Shown here one piece after another: positions 51,206 through 59,985 of a stretch of DNA of 64,000 nucleotides. This DNA is from Marinobacter antarcticus (GTDB lineage: Bacteria > Pseudomonadota > Gammaproteobacteria > Pseudomonadales > Oleiphilaceae). The DNA lies in NCBI RefSeq assembly GCF_011049865.1, contig NZ_DRGY01000077.1, positions 1 to 64,000 on the forward strand, written 5' to 3'. The notes beneath the pieces are model-generated. The model saw only the letters and a list, made by a program, of their open reading frames with translations, was not told where the DNA came from and did not search any database. A program made the translations under genes and the position numbers. The stretch's first letter is position 1; the number at the start of each line of letters is the position of its first letter.

Positions 51206-52120
51206 CTACCTCGTTATAACCATTACTTCAACCCGGTCGCCTTGTCGGGCCGGATCGGGAACAACCACAGATGGCCCCACGATCAACAATTCCTGCTGCT
51301 GTTTGGAAACACCGGTTTTGACCAACACCTCGGAAAGCGACTCAACCGCCTGCCCGGCGCGACCCATCGCATCGCTGAGTGACTCATCCGCACCCAGCCC
51401 TGAGTAACCCACAAGAACAACCGTGGCGCCCTCAGCCCGGGCCAGATCATTAATCTTCCGCCGATCCGAGGCCTGCCAATCAAAACGGTAGGTTACGCCG
51501 CCCTGCCAGGGCACCACAACGGGCCCGAAAATCCTGTTGTTCAGCGTACCCAAGCCTGGAATCGTTGCACCTGCCGCTACCTGCAAATGCTCAATCCAGA
51601 CATACTCTCTCAGGTTTCCGCGGGTTACGGTGTATATCGAGGTCAACCAGCGGCTACCGTCGTCTGCAACCAGGCCGGCCACCAGATAATCCTGGGTACC
51701 ATCACGCCCGTACAGAACCTGCTGATTGAAAATCTGGTTGGCCCAGACGTTGCTGCGCCCGCAGCGAATGCCTGAGCACTCGAATAAAATTTTGGCGCCA
51801 CGATCCCGCAGTAATCCCAGATAGTGTTCTCGAGCTTCCCGGCGATTGGCATCCTGGGATATCTGGTAAAGCCGCCCTTCTCCGCTCACCGGCAGACGGG
51901 ACATGGTTTCCGAACGAATTTCGTTGTTAACCTCACGAACCGGGCTGAAAAGCACGAGATGCCCCAAAGATTTAATCGGGGCCGTCACTTCCAGCGTTGA
52001 CTGCGCAAAGGCTTCCGGAAACTCTCCGGGAAGCGCCGCACTGGCGTAGCCGGAACCTGCCGATAATAACGCCGCACATAAAAAACGAAAAACAACAAAC
52101 TTTGGCAAGATATTACTCAT
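51206..52120 (-). CDS. DUF4892 family secreted protein with OmpA-like C-terminus
   Basis: This 304-residue protein has a signal peptide (MSNILPKFVVFRFLCAALLSAG, cleavage near YASAA) and matches the DUF4892 family, whose function is unknown. The C-terminal 80 residues (from VVLVGYSGLGADESL to GDRVEVMVITR) look like a divergent OmpA-like domain, with the GRAGQAVESL and GDRVEV segments at the places of the usual RA.AV and RRVE motifs; I regard this as probable. It should act in the periplasm or at the outer membrane. Its ATG overlaps the end of the alpha/beta hydrolase gene by 8 bp (ATGAGTAA). The frame is open 27 codons further upstream, but this would run into the hydrolase gene. Confidence 0.78.
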   Translation of the reverse strand: MSNILPKFVVFRFLCAALLSAGSGYASAALPGEFPEAFAQSTLEVTAPIKSLGHLVLFSPVREVNNEIRSETMSRLPVSGEGRLYQISQDANRREAREHYLGLLRDRGAKILFECSGIRCGRSNVWANQIFNQQVLYGRDGTQDYLVAGLVADDGSRWLTSIYTVTRGNLREYVWIEHLQVAAGATIPGLGTLNNRIFGPVVVPWQGGVTYRFDWQASDRRKINDLARAEGATVVLVGYSGLGADESLSDAMGRAGQAVESLSEVLVKTGVSKQQQELLIVGPSVVVPDPARQGDRVEVMVITR

Positions 52121-53066
52121 TCTCAAGGAAATGTTTGATCGCGTCTGTGACCGGGCGGGTATCGCCATCCAGATGACAGTGGTGTCCACCGGGCACGTCA
52201 ATTATCTGCACATTTGGCAACGCATCGGCACGGTTATCGAGCCCTTTGCGACTGGCAAGCAGCCCTTCTTTGGCCCGCAGGAATAGAGTCGGAGCCTCAA
52301 TTGCCTCCAGAGAAGCAACAACTTGCTCTTCGGTCATCATTAACGGAGACGGGTGCCGCAAACGGGAATCTGTGCGCCAGCTGTAGCCGTTACCCTCTGG
52401 CCTCAGATTGCGCGGGATCAGCATCAACGCCGCTTCATGGCTGAGCGGGCTGATTCCGCCCTCGCGAACTTTGGCCGCCGAGACCACATCGGGATAGATG
52501 GCAGAGCGGCCAGAACCGGCGAGGCGCTTTTTAACAGACTTGCGCAACTGCACAATGGTTTCGCTAACCGGGCGACTAAGCGCGCCGAGGCTGTCGATCA
52601 TCACGAGTTTTCGCACCCTTTCAGGGAACGCAGCGGCGTAAAGTGAACCAATAATGCCCCCCAAAGAATGGCCCACAATATCAATCTTGCCGTCGTGCCC
52701 GTCCTGTTCCGGTCCACATAGGTGTTTTTCTATCAGCTCGGCAACATCCGCCACGTAATCCATCAACTGATAACTCTGCCCGGGCGGACGGTGCCCTGAA
52801 TGCCCGTGGCCGGCCATATCTACTGCGTGCACAGACGACAACGTTGCCAGTTCCGGCGCAAGCTTGGTGAATGTAAGACTGTTATCCAGCCAGCCATGCA
52901 GCATTATGATGGCAGGGCCCGTTGCCCGTGAGGCATTTTCAGCGGGCCAGTCAAGACCAGCCAGAGTGATATGCTGAAGAGGCCACTCGGCTTCGCAAGC
53001 GTCGGCGTGTGATTCGCGGACGTTTGAGGATGCTGCAATGTTTGAGGGTGCGACAGTGTCAGTCAT
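52113..53066 (-). CDS. Alpha/beta fold hydrolase
   Basis: This 317-residue protein shows the alpha/beta hydrolase fold: IIMLHGWLDNSLTF (oxyanion HGW), DMAGHGHSGHRP, the nucleophile elbow GHSLGG, and a C-terminal catalytic histidine in PGGHHCHLDGD. No signal peptide is evident; the first 40 residues are polar and variable. The substrate is unknown; esters or lipids are likely for this class. I use the ATG at 53066; a GTG at 53078 is possible. It lies 13 bp after pilZ and overlaps the DUF4892 gene by 8 bp, forming a compact set with DUF4892 and patatin genes. Confidence 0.85.
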   Translation of the reverse strand: MTDTVAPSNIAASSNVRESHADACEAEWPLQHITLAGLDWPAENASRATGPAIIMLHGWLDNSLTFTKLAPELATLSSVHAVDMAGHGHSGHRPPGQSYQLMDYVADVAELIEKHLCGPEQDGHDGKIDIVGHSLGGIIGSLYAAAFPERVRKLVMIDSLGALSRPVSETIVQLRKSVKKRLAGSGRSAIYPDVVSAAKVREGGISPLSHEAALMLIPRNLRPEGNGYSWRTDSRLRHPSPLMMTEEQVVASLEAIEAPTLFLRAKEGLLASRKGLDNRADALPNVQIIDVPGGHHCHLDGDTRPVTDAIKHFLENE

Positions 53067-53079
53067 GAGTGAACGCACC

Positions 53080-53439
53080 TCACATCGTATGCGTTGGGCG
53101 ATCAGAGCTCAGAGAACCGGCAAGATAAGACTCGATTTTGGTTCTGGCACTTTCATCTTCACCGTTGAATTGTACGCCTATACCGGCCGCGCGGTTGCCC
53201 TGAGCACCCTTGGGCGTGATCCAGATAACCTTACCCGCTACGGGTATTTTCTCTGGTTCGTCCATAAGGTTCAGCAGCAGAAAAACCTCATCGCCAAGCC
53301 GGTACTGCTTCTGGGTGGGTATGAACAGACCACCCTGGCGGATGTACGGCATGTAAGCGGCGTACAAAACCGCTTTGTCTTTGATCGTCAGGGTAAGAAT
53401 GCCGCTGCGTGCACCAAATCCGGGCCCCATATCTGACAC
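53080..53439 (-). CDS. pilZ: Type IV pilus assembly protein PilZ
   Basis: This 119-residue protein closely matches P. aeruginosa PilZ (118 residues), with the segments LTIKDKAVLYAAYMP, GGLFIPT and PVAGKVIWITPKGAQGNRAAGIGVQF. PilZ is needed for pilus assembly and acts with FimX and the PilB ATPase. It lacks the RxxxR and D/NxSxxG motifs, so, like the Pseudomonas protein, it should not bind cyclic di-GMP itself. The start is a GTG at 53439 or an ATG three codons later. It follows holB by 89 bp, as in Pseudomonas, but the usual downstream tatD gene is replaced here by a hydrolase gene. Confidence 0.95.
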   Translation of the reverse strand: MSDMGPGFGARSGILTLTIKDKAVLYAAYMPYIRQGGLFIPTQKQYRLGDEVFLLLNLMDEPEKIPVAGKVIWITPKGAQGNRAAGIGVQFNGEDESARTKIESYLAGSLSSDRPTHTM

Positions 53440-53528
53440 CTTTTTAAAAATGATGAGTGTTAGTCAATAAAGGGAGAAAAATCCCTGATAATTCGAAATC
53501 ATAGCAGTTGTTCTGAACAAAAGCGCAC

Positions 53529-54560
53529 TTAGGATGCACGGCGCTTCACCGGCATCAAATCGCGCCAGGCAATCAGCAGTCGGCTGGCTTCCAGTTCGGG
53601 GTTAACGTTGTAAACACCTGCAGCCCGGGCCTCTCGAACCCTGTCGAGCAACTCATGGGCGCGCCACGCCGGATTTATACCGGCCAGAAAACCGAGCATT
53701 TCGCCCGCTTCCTGATCGTTCGCGTTACCTCCGGCACACAGCCTCGCCAAATCGGCTGCCCAGCCTTCAAACAACCAGAGCATATCGTCCAATCCAAGCG
53801 CCTTGAACGCCTTGGCAGCCTCCGCCACCGCAACCTGGCCCTTCATGAATTGGCGAAACTTCTCGAAGGCCTCGTCCCGCAGCGCCGGGAAATCCCCCAT
53901 CGCATACTCAAGCGCCAGCCGTGGAAAATTACCTGCCAACATCAGCGACTTGGCCATCTGCTCTGCAGAGGGGCGCTTTTCACTCTCCTGCTCGGCTACT
54001 TTGGCCGCAAGCCATCGCCCTGCCTGATCCGCAGAAGGCACAGATAAGGACAACACCTGACATCGCGACCGAATGGTCGGTAATACCGGGCGACCACTTT
54101 CCTGTAACAGCAGAAGCACAAAGTCCGATACCGGTTCTTCAAGGGTTTTGAGAAGCGCATTGGCTGAGTTGATGTTGAGCTGGTCGGCCCGGTCGATGAT
54201 GGCAATCTTGCGCGCAGCGACCTGGGGCGACGACACCGCAAAAGCCGAAAGCGATCGTATCTGATCAATCTTTATCATTCGGGACTTTTCGGGCGCAACC
54301 ACCCGCACATCCGGATGGCTCGCTGCAGCAAACAACTGACACTGGCGACACTGGCCACAGGCAACGGGTTCATCAGCGCTCTTGCCATTGGGATTGGCGC
54401 ACAGCAGCAGACCGGCAACGGCATCCGCCCAGGCCCTTTTGCCAACGCCACATTCCCCGGTCAACAACAACGCATGGGGAAGCCGGCCTTCGGAAAAACG
54501 CTTCTGGGCAATCTGCCAGGCGTTCTTGAGCCAAGGCATTTCAAGGGCAATATCAGTCAC
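53529..54560 (-). CDS. holB: DNA polymerase III delta' subunit
   Basis: This 343-residue clamp-loader subunit helps load the sliding clamp. The P-loop-like GECGVGKRAWA, the zinc-binding cysteines (one in LLLCANP, then CGQCRQC) and the downstream NSANALLKTLEEP and TIRSRCQVLSL segments are typical of delta'. The length is near E. coli HolB (334). The start is a GTG at 54560 whose sequence GTGACTGA overlaps the tgpA stop by 8 bp. The holB-pilZ order is conserved. Upstream tmk and mltG, common neighbours elsewhere, are not present here. Confidence 0.95.
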   Translation of the reverse strand: MTDIALEMPWLKNAWQIAQKRFSEGRLPHALLLTGECGVGKRAWADAVAGLLLCANPNGKSADEPVACGQCRQCQLFAAASHPDVRVVAPEKSRMIKIDQIRSLSAFAVSSPQVAARKIAIIDRADQLNINSANALLKTLEEPVSDFVLLLLQESGRPVLPTIRSRCQVLSLSVPSADQAGRWLAAKVAEQESEKRPSAEQMAKSLMLAGNFPRLALEYAMGDFPALRDEAFEKFRQFMKGQVAVAEAAKAFKALGLDDMLWLFEGWAADLARLCAGGNANDQEAGEMLGFLAGINPAWRAHELLDRVREARAAGVYNVNPELEASRLLIAWRDLMPVKRRAS

Positions 54561-56712
54561 GGTGTTTTCCTGAGTGAGGCTTTGGCCGGAGCATTGCAGG
54601 CCGGAGCATTGCCGGCCAGAACATGATGGTCCGGATTTTACCGGCTCTGCGGAGCTGCCGCTTCATGGTGGCCAGCAACCGACGCAATCGCTTCAGATCG
54701 TCGTTATCGTCACGGGCGGATTGCGGCCTATAGTAATGGCTGTTGATCATCTGGGCAAAAAGCCTGGCACAATCGGCGGTAACAGGCTCTGCAACGGCTA
54801 GCCGTGCCGCGAGTGCGGCTGGGGTTTCGCCGCTTCTGACCGGCACACCGGCCCGGCCACATACGTTGTGCCACGCCTCTAACACCTTCCCATGGCCATC
54901 TCGCCGCACGCCCCCGCGTGCCTGCAGCGCGGATATCAGACCGGCGATCAGAAGGCCCACGCCAATAATACCCGCCGTGAGATAGCCCAGTTCCCGCATG
55001 CCAAATCCGCCGGATAGGCGGGACATCAAATTCAGCTGGCTTTGGCCCTGGTAGCCAACAATCCAACGCTGCCATTGATAGTTAACGCGATCAAGCTGGA
55101 GGCTTGCCCATTGAATGATGGCAACATCACCGTATCGCTGGGCAGACATCCAGTTATTTTCAAGAAATGAACCTTCGTCGGCCACGGCGTCCCGCAAACC
55201 CGATTCAATCCTGTCGGGGGCAATGGCCGCTGTGGGATCAATACGAATCCAGCCCTGCCCTTCTATCCAGGCCTCAACCCACGCGTGAGCGTCGTACTGA
55301 CGGACAATAAGGTATTCGCCGCCTGCGCCACTTTCGCCGCCCTGATACCCAACCACAATCCGCGCGGGGATGCCCGCCGAGCGCAACACAAAGGTCGTCG
55401 CCCCGGCGTAATGAGCACAAAATCCGCGTTTTTCGTCGAAAAGCAAGCTGTCGATACCGTTATCCGGCATTTTTGGTGGGCGCAATGTGTAATAGTAGGG
55501 TTGTTCCCGAAACCGAGTCAGCAAAGCGCGGACCACGCCCATATCATCCGACTTGCGCCGAAGCTCCTCCGCGAGGTCTCTGGCTCTGGGGTTTCCCGCC
55601 GCCGGAAGTTGCAGATAACGCCTGGCATCCTCTGCCTTGAGTGCTGCAGGTGGAATGCGCTGAGCCGTATCTTCACGGGCAAGTCGGTAACGCACGGCGC
55701 TATCGGCCGGTCGGCGGAAGCGAAACACATCGTCCGATTCTTCGATAACGTTGCTCGATGCCGCCTCCGAACCTTTGAGCGCAAAGGCCCAACGCTGATC
55801 GGTGGGTTCCATCAGCACGTCGTATTCGCGGGGTGCCAACTCGCCAACGCCTCCATCCACGTCAACGCGCCCAGGCGCTCGATCGGGCTCATAGCCTCTT
55901 TCGTAGCCACTTTCGTAGCCACTCTGGCGCCAGGTTCCATCATCGAGGGTGTCCAGAATCAGGCCGCGCCAATACCTGTCCCGATAGTCCGGCATCGCAC
56001 CGCCAAACGTCACGCGGAAGGCCCTCTCACTGCTTTGCGCCAAGCTGGATATATCCCCGGGCCGCATGGTTTCGCTGATCCCGGTACGCGCCTCACCGGA
56101 TACCAGCGGCACACTCCATAACGGCGCCATGCGCGGGAAAAATACAAAGAGCAGCACTACCATGGGCAACACTTTCAGCAACATGATGCCCAACCTGCGC
56201 CAACCCGCCTTCATTCCCCCGGGCAATTCCGGTGCATTGAGCACCTGCAGCCCGATGAACAGTAAAGCGATCGCCCCGATGTTCATCAATGCCCAGTGAA
56301 TCTCCTGATGAAACAGAAAGTTCACGGTGGCCAAATACACCAAAATATAAAACAGCACGTAAAAGTCGCGCACCGTGCGAGTTTCAAGCCACTTCAGGCC
56401 AACCGCCAGCACAAAGAACGAGGCAGCCGTATCAACGGTAAAGCTCCCTTGCACCCGAATAAGATAAACGGCAACCAAACCGAGCATAATGCCGGTGCGC
56501 AGCCAGCGACCCGGCAAACGAACATGGCCCTGCTGAGCCAGCCATCGCCAGCTTGCCAGCGAAATACACACAACGATCAGCCATATGGGAAGGCGATCAA
56601 GCTGAGGCGTGAGAAGCAACGCAAAGCTTGCGATCAACCAAAGCAACGCCAGCGACGGCAGGCTGTCGGCTTGTTTGTCGGGCTCACTCGCAGTACGGCG
56701 CCAAAACGTCAC
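54553..56712 (-). CDS. tgpA: Membrane transglutaminase-like protein TgpA (DUF3488)
   Basis: This 719-residue protein matches P. aeruginosa TgpA, an essential membrane protein with a periplasmic transglutaminase-like domain. The N-terminal DUF3488 part has about six to seven transmembrane helices (residues 20-210); the periplasmic domain holds a Cys-His-Asp triad, seen in GFCAHYAGATTFVLRSAGIPAR, DAHAWVEAWI and IRIDPTAAI; a further transmembrane helix (LTAGIIGVGLLIAGLI) and a DUF4129-like tail follow. The start is a GTG at 56712 overlapping the DUF58 stop by 4 bp. Two sets of in-frame tandem repeats are present (55888-55923 and 54586-54615). The actual substrate of the family is not known. Confidence 0.92.
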   Translation of the reverse strand: MTFWRRTASEPDKQADSLPSLALLWLIASFALLLTPQLDRLPIWLIVVCISLASWRWLAQQGHVRLPGRWLRTGIMLGLVAVYLIRVQGSFTVDTAASFFVLAVGLKWLETRTVRDFYVLFYILVYLATVNFLFHQEIHWALMNIGAIALLFIGLQVLNAPELPGGMKAGWRRLGIMLLKVLPMVVLLFVFFPRMAPLWSVPLVSGEARTGISETMRPGDISSLAQSSERAFRVTFGGAMPDYRDRYWRGLILDTLDDGTWRQSGYESGYERGYEPDRAPGRVDVDGGVGELAPREYDVLMEPTDQRWAFALKGSEAASSNVIEESDDVFRFRRPADSAVRYRLAREDTAQRIPPAALKAEDARRYLQLPAAGNPRARDLAEELRRKSDDMGVVRALLTRFREQPYYYTLRPPKMPDNGIDSLLFDEKRGFCAHYAGATTFVLRSAGIPARIVVGYQGGESGAGGEYLIVRQYDAHAWVEAWIEGQGWIRIDPTAAIAPDRIESGLRDAVADEGSFLENNWMSAQRYGDVAIIQWASLQLDRVNYQWQRWIVGYQGQSQLNLMSRLSGGFGMRELGYLTAGIIGVGLLIAGLISALQARGGVRRDGHGKVLEAWHNVCGRAGVPVRSGETPAALAARLAVAEPVTADCARLFAQMINSHYYRPQSARDDNDDLKRLRRLLATMKRQLRRAGKIRTIMFWPAMLRPAMLRPKPHSGKHRD
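54586..54615 (-). repeat. 15-bp tandem repeat at the tgpA 3' end
   Basis: CCGGAGCATTGCAGG and CCGGAGCATTGCCGG (plus strand) are adjacent and encode a repeated Ala-Met-Leu-Arg-Pro in the C-terminal tail. It looks like a recent in-frame duplication. Confidence 0.85.
55888..55923 (-). repeat. 12-bp tandem repeat inside tgpA
   Basis: Two exact copies of TTCGTAGCCACT (plus strand) at 55900-55923 and a degenerate copy at 55888-55899, encoding Ser-Gly-Tyr-Glu twice and Arg-Gly-Tyr-Glu in a periplasmic loop. Confidence 0.85.
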
Positions 56713-57743
56713 AATCCGGCTCCGGCTTTTGCTGCTGCCTTTGTGGAATCCACATTACGGCGTGTGCCGTGAGGCTCTGCCAACGCGCCCCTCGGCTTTT
56801 CCTCACCCCACATTGCCAAAGACCTCAAACAGCGAGTTGCGTGAGCCTGGCCGCTATCGGGTTCTATGACTTGCCCGGGCAAATTCAGGCCAAACCTTGC
56901 GCCACTCTTGCCGCGCTCAATAACGAGCCACGACAGATAACTGAACCGTAACTCATGGTCAGTTCCGGGAAAGGCGTTAAAGTCCAACCACTGCGGGCTT
57001 CCCTTATCGGCTTCCCATTGCGCGACCACCATCTGACCACTGCGGGCATAACGCTTCCACATCACCCGCTGGCTCATATCACCGTCGCGCCACGGCCTTA
57101 GCTCTGCGTGATCGTTGCCTTGTACAGAGCAAGAGCTGGCCGCTTCTTCGCCGTTCACCAGCGTGCTGATTACGTCGGGCGCTACAATGGGTCGGGGAAA
57201 CACCACACCGGCAGAAACCGGTCTCATCCAAGACCAGGCTTTCAGCAAACCGAAGGGAAAACGGGTTTCAATCCTGATACGATCCGGCTGCAGATAACCT
57301 CTGAACGCGGACGGCACCGGCACATTAACATCCATTGACTGGCCAGACGGCACATGGCCTAACCGCACCGAAAAATCGTCGGCGCTGAGTATGAGGGCTA
57401 TGGCTTCGTCTTTGCCGGCAGTGGCTCGCAGCCGAAAAAGAATGTCATCGCCGGCAAACCCCTCACCTGCCAGAACCAGCGTAAGCTCAAGACCGGAAAG
57501 GTTCCGGTGAGTCTGGTGCATAGCGCCCACGAACACAGCGCCAAGCAGAAATGTGACCAGATAAATCAGACTGTTCTGGTAGTTGATACCGGTAATCAGC
57601 ATGATCAGCAAAAGCATCCCGAACATCACGCCGGCTGTCGTTGGCAAAATGAACAGGTTTCTCTGGGTGAGTAACTGAACGTCAGACCGCGGAATTCGAC
57701 GGTTGATCCAACGTTGCAAACGGCTTCGGATTAGTCTGCTCAT
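56709..57743 (-). CDS. DUF58 domain protein
   Basis: This 344-residue protein carries two closely spaced transmembrane helices (about residues 35-75) and a cytoplasmic DUF58 domain with the signature RPWRDGDMSQRVMWKRYARSGQMVVAQWE. DUF58 proteins usually accompany a MoxR AAA ATPase and a TgpA-type protein and are thought to be MoxR partners in envelope-related folding or assembly; this is family knowledge, not shown here. I use the ATG at 57743 preceded by AGGGG; the frame is open ten codons further. It overlaps tgpA by 4 bp. No moxR gene is present upstream; instead a divergent pabB follows within 60 bp. Confidence 0.87.
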   Translation of the reverse strand: MSRLIRSRLQRWINRRIPRSDVQLLTQRNLFILPTTAGVMFGMLLLIMLITGINYQNSLIYLVTFLLGAVFVGAMHQTHRNLSGLELTLVLAGEGFAGDDILFRLRATAGKDEAIALILSADDFSVRLGHVPSGQSMDVNVPVPSAFRGYLQPDRIRIETRFPFGLLKAWSWMRPVSAGVVFPRPIVAPDVISTLVNGEEAASSCSVQGNDHAELRPWRDGDMSQRVMWKRYARSGQMVVAQWEADKGSPQWLDFNAFPGTDHELRFSYLSWLVIERGKSGARFGLNLPGQVIEPDSGQAHATRCLRSLAMWGEEKPRGALAEPHGTRRNVDSTKAAAKAGAGL

Positions 57744-57801
57744 TTTGCCCCTGAGGCCCGTATATTCATCCAACCATACTACCCGAATTGCTGGAGTTAA
57801 T

Positions 57802-59160
57802 TTGCTACTTCCTGTTTCATCTCCCCTGAACCGGCACCAGTATGAGCGTTTGCTTGCCCACGCGGCCAGCCAACCAGACTTTGCCTATCTCGGCAGTGTC
57901 GGAACGGGCGATGGTCGTGGCTTTTTCAGCGGGTTTTCAGCGTGTGCCATGGCCACGGAATGTGTGAACCAGGGAGATGGCAGTGTTCTGGACACGCGCG
58001 CTCTGGCCGCGACCATGGAAAGCCTGGTTCACCGCTACGAAGTGCCGATGCAGCCCCAACAACACTTTCTGACAGGCGGCTGGATCGGCTTTCTGAGTTA
58101 CGAATTTGGATACGTCAAAGAAAAGCGCCTTTGTGGGCTCTGTCCTGAACCGGCAACCGCTTTGATGAACGCAGGCTTTTACCTGTGGACCGCCAGCCAC
58201 AATCGCACAACGGACACCTACTATCTCTGGATTCACCCGGAGTGCCCGGAACAGACGCGGCGAAGCCTTAGGTGCTGGCTTGATGCTGAATCAGGCGGCA
58301 AGGCAACCGATTGGCGTATGGTTACACCGTTCAAGGCGCGACAACCCCCCAATGAATTTATCGCCGGCGTAGGCGCCGTTCAGCGCTACATCAACGCCGG
58401 CGATTGTTACCAGGCCAATCTTTCCCAGGAATTCCATGGCCGGTATGCCGGAAACCCCTGGGTAGCGTTTCAGGCGCTGACGGAAGCGAACCCCACGCCT
58501 TACAGCGCGTTTCTGAAAACCGGCAACGCAACCGTGTTGTGCATTTCTCCGGAGCGTTTTCTCGAAATTCGTGATCGCACCATAAAGACCAGCCCGATTA
58601 AAGGCACTCGCCCGAGAGGCACTACACCATCGGAAGACACACAGTATGCCGCCGAACTGGAAGCGTCGGAGAAGGATCGGGCCGAAAATCTGATGATAGT
58701 CGATTTGCTGCGCAACGACCTGAGCGTTCACGCCGCGGCAGGCTCGGTTACCGTAGAAACGCTTTTTGCGCTTGAGTCCTACCGGAATGTGCACCACCTG
58801 GTGAGCCACATTCGCGCAGAGCTGGCGACCGATGCGTCCCCCATGCAGGTGTTGTTTGATGCGTTTCCAGGCGGCTCGATTACAGGCGCGCCGAAAATCC
58901 GGGCCATGGAGATTATCCGGGAACTTGAACCCCACTGGCGCGGCCCATATTGCGGCTCGGTGTTCTATAGAGGGCTGGATAACACTCTCGATAGCAACAT
59001 TGCCATCAGAACCCTGCTCTGCGACGAAAACGGCACGATTCGCTGTTGGGGCGGCGGCGGGATTGTTGCGGACTCGGTTCCACAAAGCGAATTTCAGGAA
59101 ACGCTCACCAAAGTGAAACCGCTGATGGACTTTCTGGACAATCTGAACCGGGGCCACTAA
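57802..59160 (+). CDS. pabB: Aminodeoxychorismate synthase component I
   Basis: This 452-residue enzyme aminates chorismate to aminodeoxychorismate on the way to p-aminobenzoate and folate. Family motifs: INAGDCYQANLSQEF, SPERFLEI, TSPIKGTRPRG, the EKDRAENLMIVDLLRNDL segment, and FPGGSITGAPKIRAMEII. E. coli PabB is 453 residues. The start is a TTG at 57802, supported by GGAG 5 nt upstream and by family length; an in-frame start at 57703 would overlap the divergent DUF58 gene. Component II (pabA) is not nearby, as in Pseudomonas. It precedes the convergent thrH. Confidence 0.95.
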   Translation: MLLPVSSPLNRHQYERLLAHAASQPDFAYLGSVGTGDGRGFFSGFSACAMATECVNQGDGSVLDTRALAATMESLVHRYEVPMQPQQHFLTGGWIGFLSYEFGYVKEKRLCGLCPEPATALMNAGFYLWTASHNRTTDTYYLWIHPECPEQTRRSLRCWLDAESGGKATDWRMVTPFKARQPPNEFIAGVGAVQRYINAGDCYQANLSQEFHGRYAGNPWVAFQALTEANPTPYSAFLKTGNATVLCISPERFLEIRDRTIKTSPIKGTRPRGTTPSEDTQYAAELEASEKDRAENLMIVDLLRNDLSVHAAAGSVTVETLFALESYRNVHHLVSHIRAELATDASPMQVLFDAFPGGSITGAPKIRAMEIIRELEPHWRGPYCGSVFYRGLDNTLDSNIAIRTLLCDENGTIRCWGGGGIVADSVPQSEFQETLTKVKPLMDFLDNLNRGH

Positions 59161-59184
59161 CAGTCGCCCCGGCAGTCGCCCCGG
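59148..59184. repeat. Tandem repeat and hairpin at the pabB 3' end
   Basis: Two exact copies of CAGTCGCCCCGG (59161-59172, 59173-59184). Each contains GCCCCGG, which can pair with CCGGGGC at 59148-59154 spanning the pabB stop. There is no T run, so termination is possible but not typical. Confidence 0.6.
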
Positions 59185-59200
59185 AGCTGTCATCTTGATT

Positions 59201-59815
59201 TCAGACGCTGTGCACAGAACTCGCTTTCAGGAATTCCTGTTTCAGATCCTCGAACTCTTGTACTGCCGGATACTGGGGGAACTCGGCGATCACATTCTGA
59301 GGCGCGTGGAACAAAATACCGGCTTCTGCCTGCCCCAACATGGTGGTGTCGTTGTACGAATCACCCGCCGCAATAACCCGATAGTTCAGCAGCTGAAACG
59401 CACGCACTGACTGGCGTTTGGGATCTCTCTGGCGCAGCAGATAATCCGTGATCTGGCCGTCAGGCGCGACGTCCAGTTTATGACAAAGCAGCGCCGGATA
59501 ACCCAGCTTCTTCATCAGAGGCATCGCAAATTCATAGAAGGTGTCGGAGAGAATCACCACCTGAAAGCGTTCGCGCAGCCAGTCAAGAAACTCACGTGCG
59601 CCCGGGAGCGGATCGAGCTCACCAATCACTTCCTGTATCTGCGGCAAACCGTAACCGTGCTGATCCAGCAGTTTCAGGCGCTGCGTCATCAGAACGTTGT
59701 AATCCGGAATATCGCGGGTAGTGGCCTTGAGCTCTTCAATACCGGTTTTTTCCGCAAACGCGATCCAGATTTCCGGGATCAATACTCCTTCAAGGTCAAG
59801 ACATGCCAGTTCCAC
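59201..59815 (-). CDS. thrH: Phosphoserine phosphatase/homoserine phosphotransferase ThrH
   Basis: This 204-residue HAD-family enzyme closely matches P. aeruginosa ThrH, which has phosphoserine phosphatase activity and can move the phosphate to homoserine. The HAD nucleophile is D7 in CLDLEGVL, where Glu replaces the usual second Asp; motif II is VVILSDTFYEF, and motif III/IV are the lysine in KRQSV and AAGDSYNDTTML. The start is a GTG at 59815 with GGAGA upstream. It is divergent from cysH and convergent with pabB. The product links serine and threonine metabolism; whether it replaces ThrB in this organism cannot be told from the window. Confidence 0.93.
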   Translation of the reverse strand: MELACLDLEGVLIPEIWIAFAEKTGIEELKATTRDIPDYNVLMTQRLKLLDQHGYGLPQIQEVIGELDPLPGAREFLDWLRERFQVVILSDTFYEFAMPLMKKLGYPALLCHKLDVAPDGQITDYLLRQRDPKRQSVRAFQLLNYRVIAAGDSYNDTTMLGQAEAGILFHAPQNVIAEFPQYPAVQEFEDLKQEFLKASSVHSV

Positions 59816-59894
59816 AGTAATCTCCAGATTCAGTGTTTCAGGGTGAAAGAGAATAGCAACAAAACCACAAGGTTCTCAACGCACGCGTTCGCTT

Positions 59895-59906
59895 TAAGGC
59901 ATAACC
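59895..59906 (+). promoter_or_regulatory. Candidate sulfur-regulon motif upstream of cysH
   Basis: TTTAAGGCATAA begins 91 bp before the cysH ATG and matches the motif upstream of cysI at 10 of 12 bases, at nearly the same distance from the start codon. Confidence 0.4.
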
Positions 59907-59985
59907 ATATAGACGGTCATTCCTTCATGGAATTAAGCATTTAATGCTAACCTTGGTCAAAACCCGCATCAGGTATTGGGATTTT

